A DNA stretch of 33,253 nt from Saprospiraceae bacterium. Lineage in GTDB: Bacteria; Bacteroidota; Bacteroidia; Chitinophagales; Saprospiraceae. A program made the position numbers and the translations under genes. A model generated the notes under the pieces. That model was not told where the DNA came from. It worked only from the letters and a program-made list of their open reading frames with translations, and searched no databases. This document shows, one piece after another, positions 31,780 through 33,253 of this stretch. The stretch's first letter is position 1. Every line of letters begins with the position of its first letter. The DNA lies in assembly GCA_013001975.1 (NCBI GenBank), contig JABDKX010000104.1, positions 1-33,253 on the forward strand, written 5' to 3'.

Positions 31780-33147
31780 CTATTGACAATCTAAATCAGA
31801 TTGCGAAATAACATCATTATTTGGGTAACAAAGACCTGATTTGATATGAGTGGGTTTATATCTGTTTAGGTCAGGATCATGCAATGACTTTTCAAGAAAA
31901 CTGACAAGGTTATCAATTTCAACTTCAGTTAATGTTATCTTATTTAATTTATTTGAAATCAATGTTTGATTGACTCTTGGGTTTTCTGTCTCTGCATTGA
32001 GTTTATATTTCACAACATCTTTAACACTTGTTTTACTGGATCCATGGAAATAGAAAGGAGTGCCTTTTAAGTTGTAAATACCGGGTACTTTAAATTTGTA
32101 TAAATCTGATATTTCATTTGTAAATCCACCACGACCTAAATTCCTTTTGTCTTTAGGATCTCTATTGAGCGCATCTTCATGATGATCCATATCTTTTGCA
32201 CCTAAAGCATGAAATTCATTAGAACCCAAGTTTTGGTTGTAGTGGCAACTGGTGCAATTGGCCTTGCCAAAAAACAATTTTGCCCCTTTTTTCTCTTCAA
32301 GCGAAAGCGCATCTTCGTTTCCTTTCAGCCATTCCTGAAATGGCGCTTTGTATGCTATGATAGATCTGATATAAGCAGACAATGCTAATGATGCAGTGAA
32401 ATTTGAATATCTGGATTGCTCATTGAATTCAGGAAATGCTTCATCAAATAATGCTGTGTATCCATAAGCATCCATCAAGTCTTTGGTAACCAACATTCTG
32501 TGTGAATGAATACCTTCAAAGTTTTGAGTTTCTATAGCTTCGTATCCTAGATTATTTCGTTTTGTGCCTTCGTCTAATGCCCACAAGTGTTCTGTTCCGA
32601 CGTTTGCATGTTTGCTGCCAAATTGGCCGTTCCAAAAAGTATTTTTCACGAAAGCAACATTGACCAAACTAAGCGGTCTTGCAGCTTGAACATCTAATTC
32701 TGATTCTACATAATTGTCATTCATATACCTTTGGCTTCCATGTTCGCCATAACCCATCCCGCCATCAGCGATGCCTTGCATTCTGCCAGATCTGAATCCA
32801 GCTTCTGGAATATGACAAGATGCACAAGAATAAGTGGCCATTCCTGATGGCTTTTTAGCATCCATCGCAATACCCGTTTCAAAGAATAAGAATTTTCCTA
32901 ATTCAACTTTTGAAGACGAAAGTGGATTTTTGGGATCCTGAGGAATTAAATCGTATTGATTAGTATAAGGCAGAATATAGAATTCAGAATTTCCTGTAGG
33001 TGAATGAGATGTGATCAGTTCATCCAGTTCTTGATCAATATTAACATAAATATCAAATGTGTCTTCAGAACAATTACTGAAAACGATTATCATAGTCATC
33101 AGAGAAAAGACAATGGCTGCCTTCCAATTAACCTCAATATTTTTCAC
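31780..33147 (-). CDS. Di-haem cytochrome-c peroxidase/MauG-family lipoprotein, paralogue 2
   Basis: 455 residues. N-terminal hydrophobic signal (AAIVFSLMTMIIVFSNC) with a weak lipobox at Cys26. Haem sites CASCH at 108-112 and CTSCH at 298-302. More than half the residues match paralogue 1 by eye, including SPTG..E.YILP, VELGKFLF.ETG.AM, ARPLSL.NVAFVKNTFWNG, EAIETQNFEGI.SHR and FKVPGIYN. Both end in a shared pattern C.PNND....S..DL.C with two cysteines not belonging to the haem motifs. The role is as for paralogue 1: periplasmic haem redox enzyme, substrate unknown. The pair probably arose by local duplication. Bases 33148-33253 upstream hold no gene I can support. Confidence 0.9.
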   Translation of the reverse strand: MKNIEVNWKAAIVFSLMTMIIVFSNCSEDTFDIYVNIDQELDELITSHSPTGNSEFYILPYTNQYDLIPQDPKNPLSSSKVELGKFLFFETGIAMDAKKPSGMATYSCASCHIPEAGFRSGRMQGIADGGMGYGEHGSQRYMNDNYVESELDVQAARPLSLVNVAFVKNTFWNGQFGSKHANVGTEHLWALDEGTKRNNLGYEAIETQNFEGIHSHRMLVTKDLMDAYGYTALFDEAFPEFNEQSRYSNFTASLALSAYIRSIIAYKAPFQEWLKGNEDALSLEEKKGAKLFFGKANCTSCHYNQNLGSNEFHALGAKDMDHHEDALNRDPKDKRNLGRGGFTNEISDLYKFKVPGIYNLKGTPFYFHGSSKTSVKDVVKYKLNAETENPRVNQTLISNKLNKITLTEVEIDNLVSFLEKSLHDPDLNRYKPTHIKSGLCYPNNDVISQSDLDCQ

Positions 33148-33253
33148 TCAACAGGGTTTTGCTATTAAAAGCCAATATTAGTGCCAATGTAAGGACATTT
33201 ATATGCTCATTTTAGACAAGCAGTTGTCAAAAAAGTGGATTTTGGAGGATTGG

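Overview
The window is an AT-rich chromosomal stretch from a member of the Bacteroidota, probably a Saprospiria-like or related marine/environmental lineage (the phylum is well supported, the lower rank is a guess). Evidence: a type IX secretion (T9SS) C-terminal sorting domain, a PorE-like TPR/PD40/OmpA lipoprotein, a TonB-dependent receptor with an N-terminal carboxypeptidase-regulatory-like domain, a fused SecDF, an HU-CCDC81/SPOR protein, many short lipoproteins, promoters of the TAnnTTTG type, and almost no Shine-Dalgarno sequences. No rRNA, tRNA, CRISPR array, transposase or phage gene was seen.

Layout. 1-885: 3' end of a secreted hydrolase-like protein with a T9SS tail. 952-1968 (-): rdgB preceded by a small protein that resembles the DNA polymerase III psi subunit. 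2152-3911: branched-chain aminotransferase, then a DUF1573 lipoprotein. 3969-5612 (-): a PolX-type protein whose polymerase active site is lost while its PHP domain is intact. 5792-6379: MORN-like lipoprotein. 6592-9272: a tightly coupled pair, a 737-residue protein that reads as a degenerate superfamily-1 helicase and a small PD-(D/E)XK nuclease. 9390-14814: SDR-type threonine dehydrogenase, TonB-dependent receptor, DUF547 lipoprotein and D-2-hydroxyacid dehydrogenase. 14870-15346 (-): Kbp-like BON-LysM protein. 15506-19194: a small orphan secreted protein, then SecDF. 19320-24047: a same-strand block with a fatty acid hydroxylase fused to two CDGSH iron-sulfur motifs, a TPR lipoprotein, a membrane protein, a DUF6155 protein and the PorE-like protein. 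24048-24612: no gene; a composite repeat of 9-bp tandem arrays alternating with 65/66-bp multi-hairpin cassettes. 24613-24993: orphan secreted protein. 28002-25061 (-): hemL, histidine kinase, response regulator operon. 28134-29390: HU-CCDC81/SPOR protein. 29397-33147: two paralogous di-haem peroxidase-like lipoproteins on the minus strand flanking a plus-strand sugar nucleotidyltransferase.

Functional threads. Envelope biogenesis and protein export dominate (SecDF, PorE-like, T9SS cargo, TonB receptor, SPOR and lipoproteins). A second thread is DNA metabolism by atypical proteins: dead-polymerase PolX, psi-like protein, pseudo-helicase plus nuclease. A third is haem and redox: hemL, two di-haem proteins, and a hydroxylase with built-in [2Fe-2S] modules. 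The most promising undescribed items are the pseudo-helicase/nuclease pair and the composite repeat at 24085-24536.
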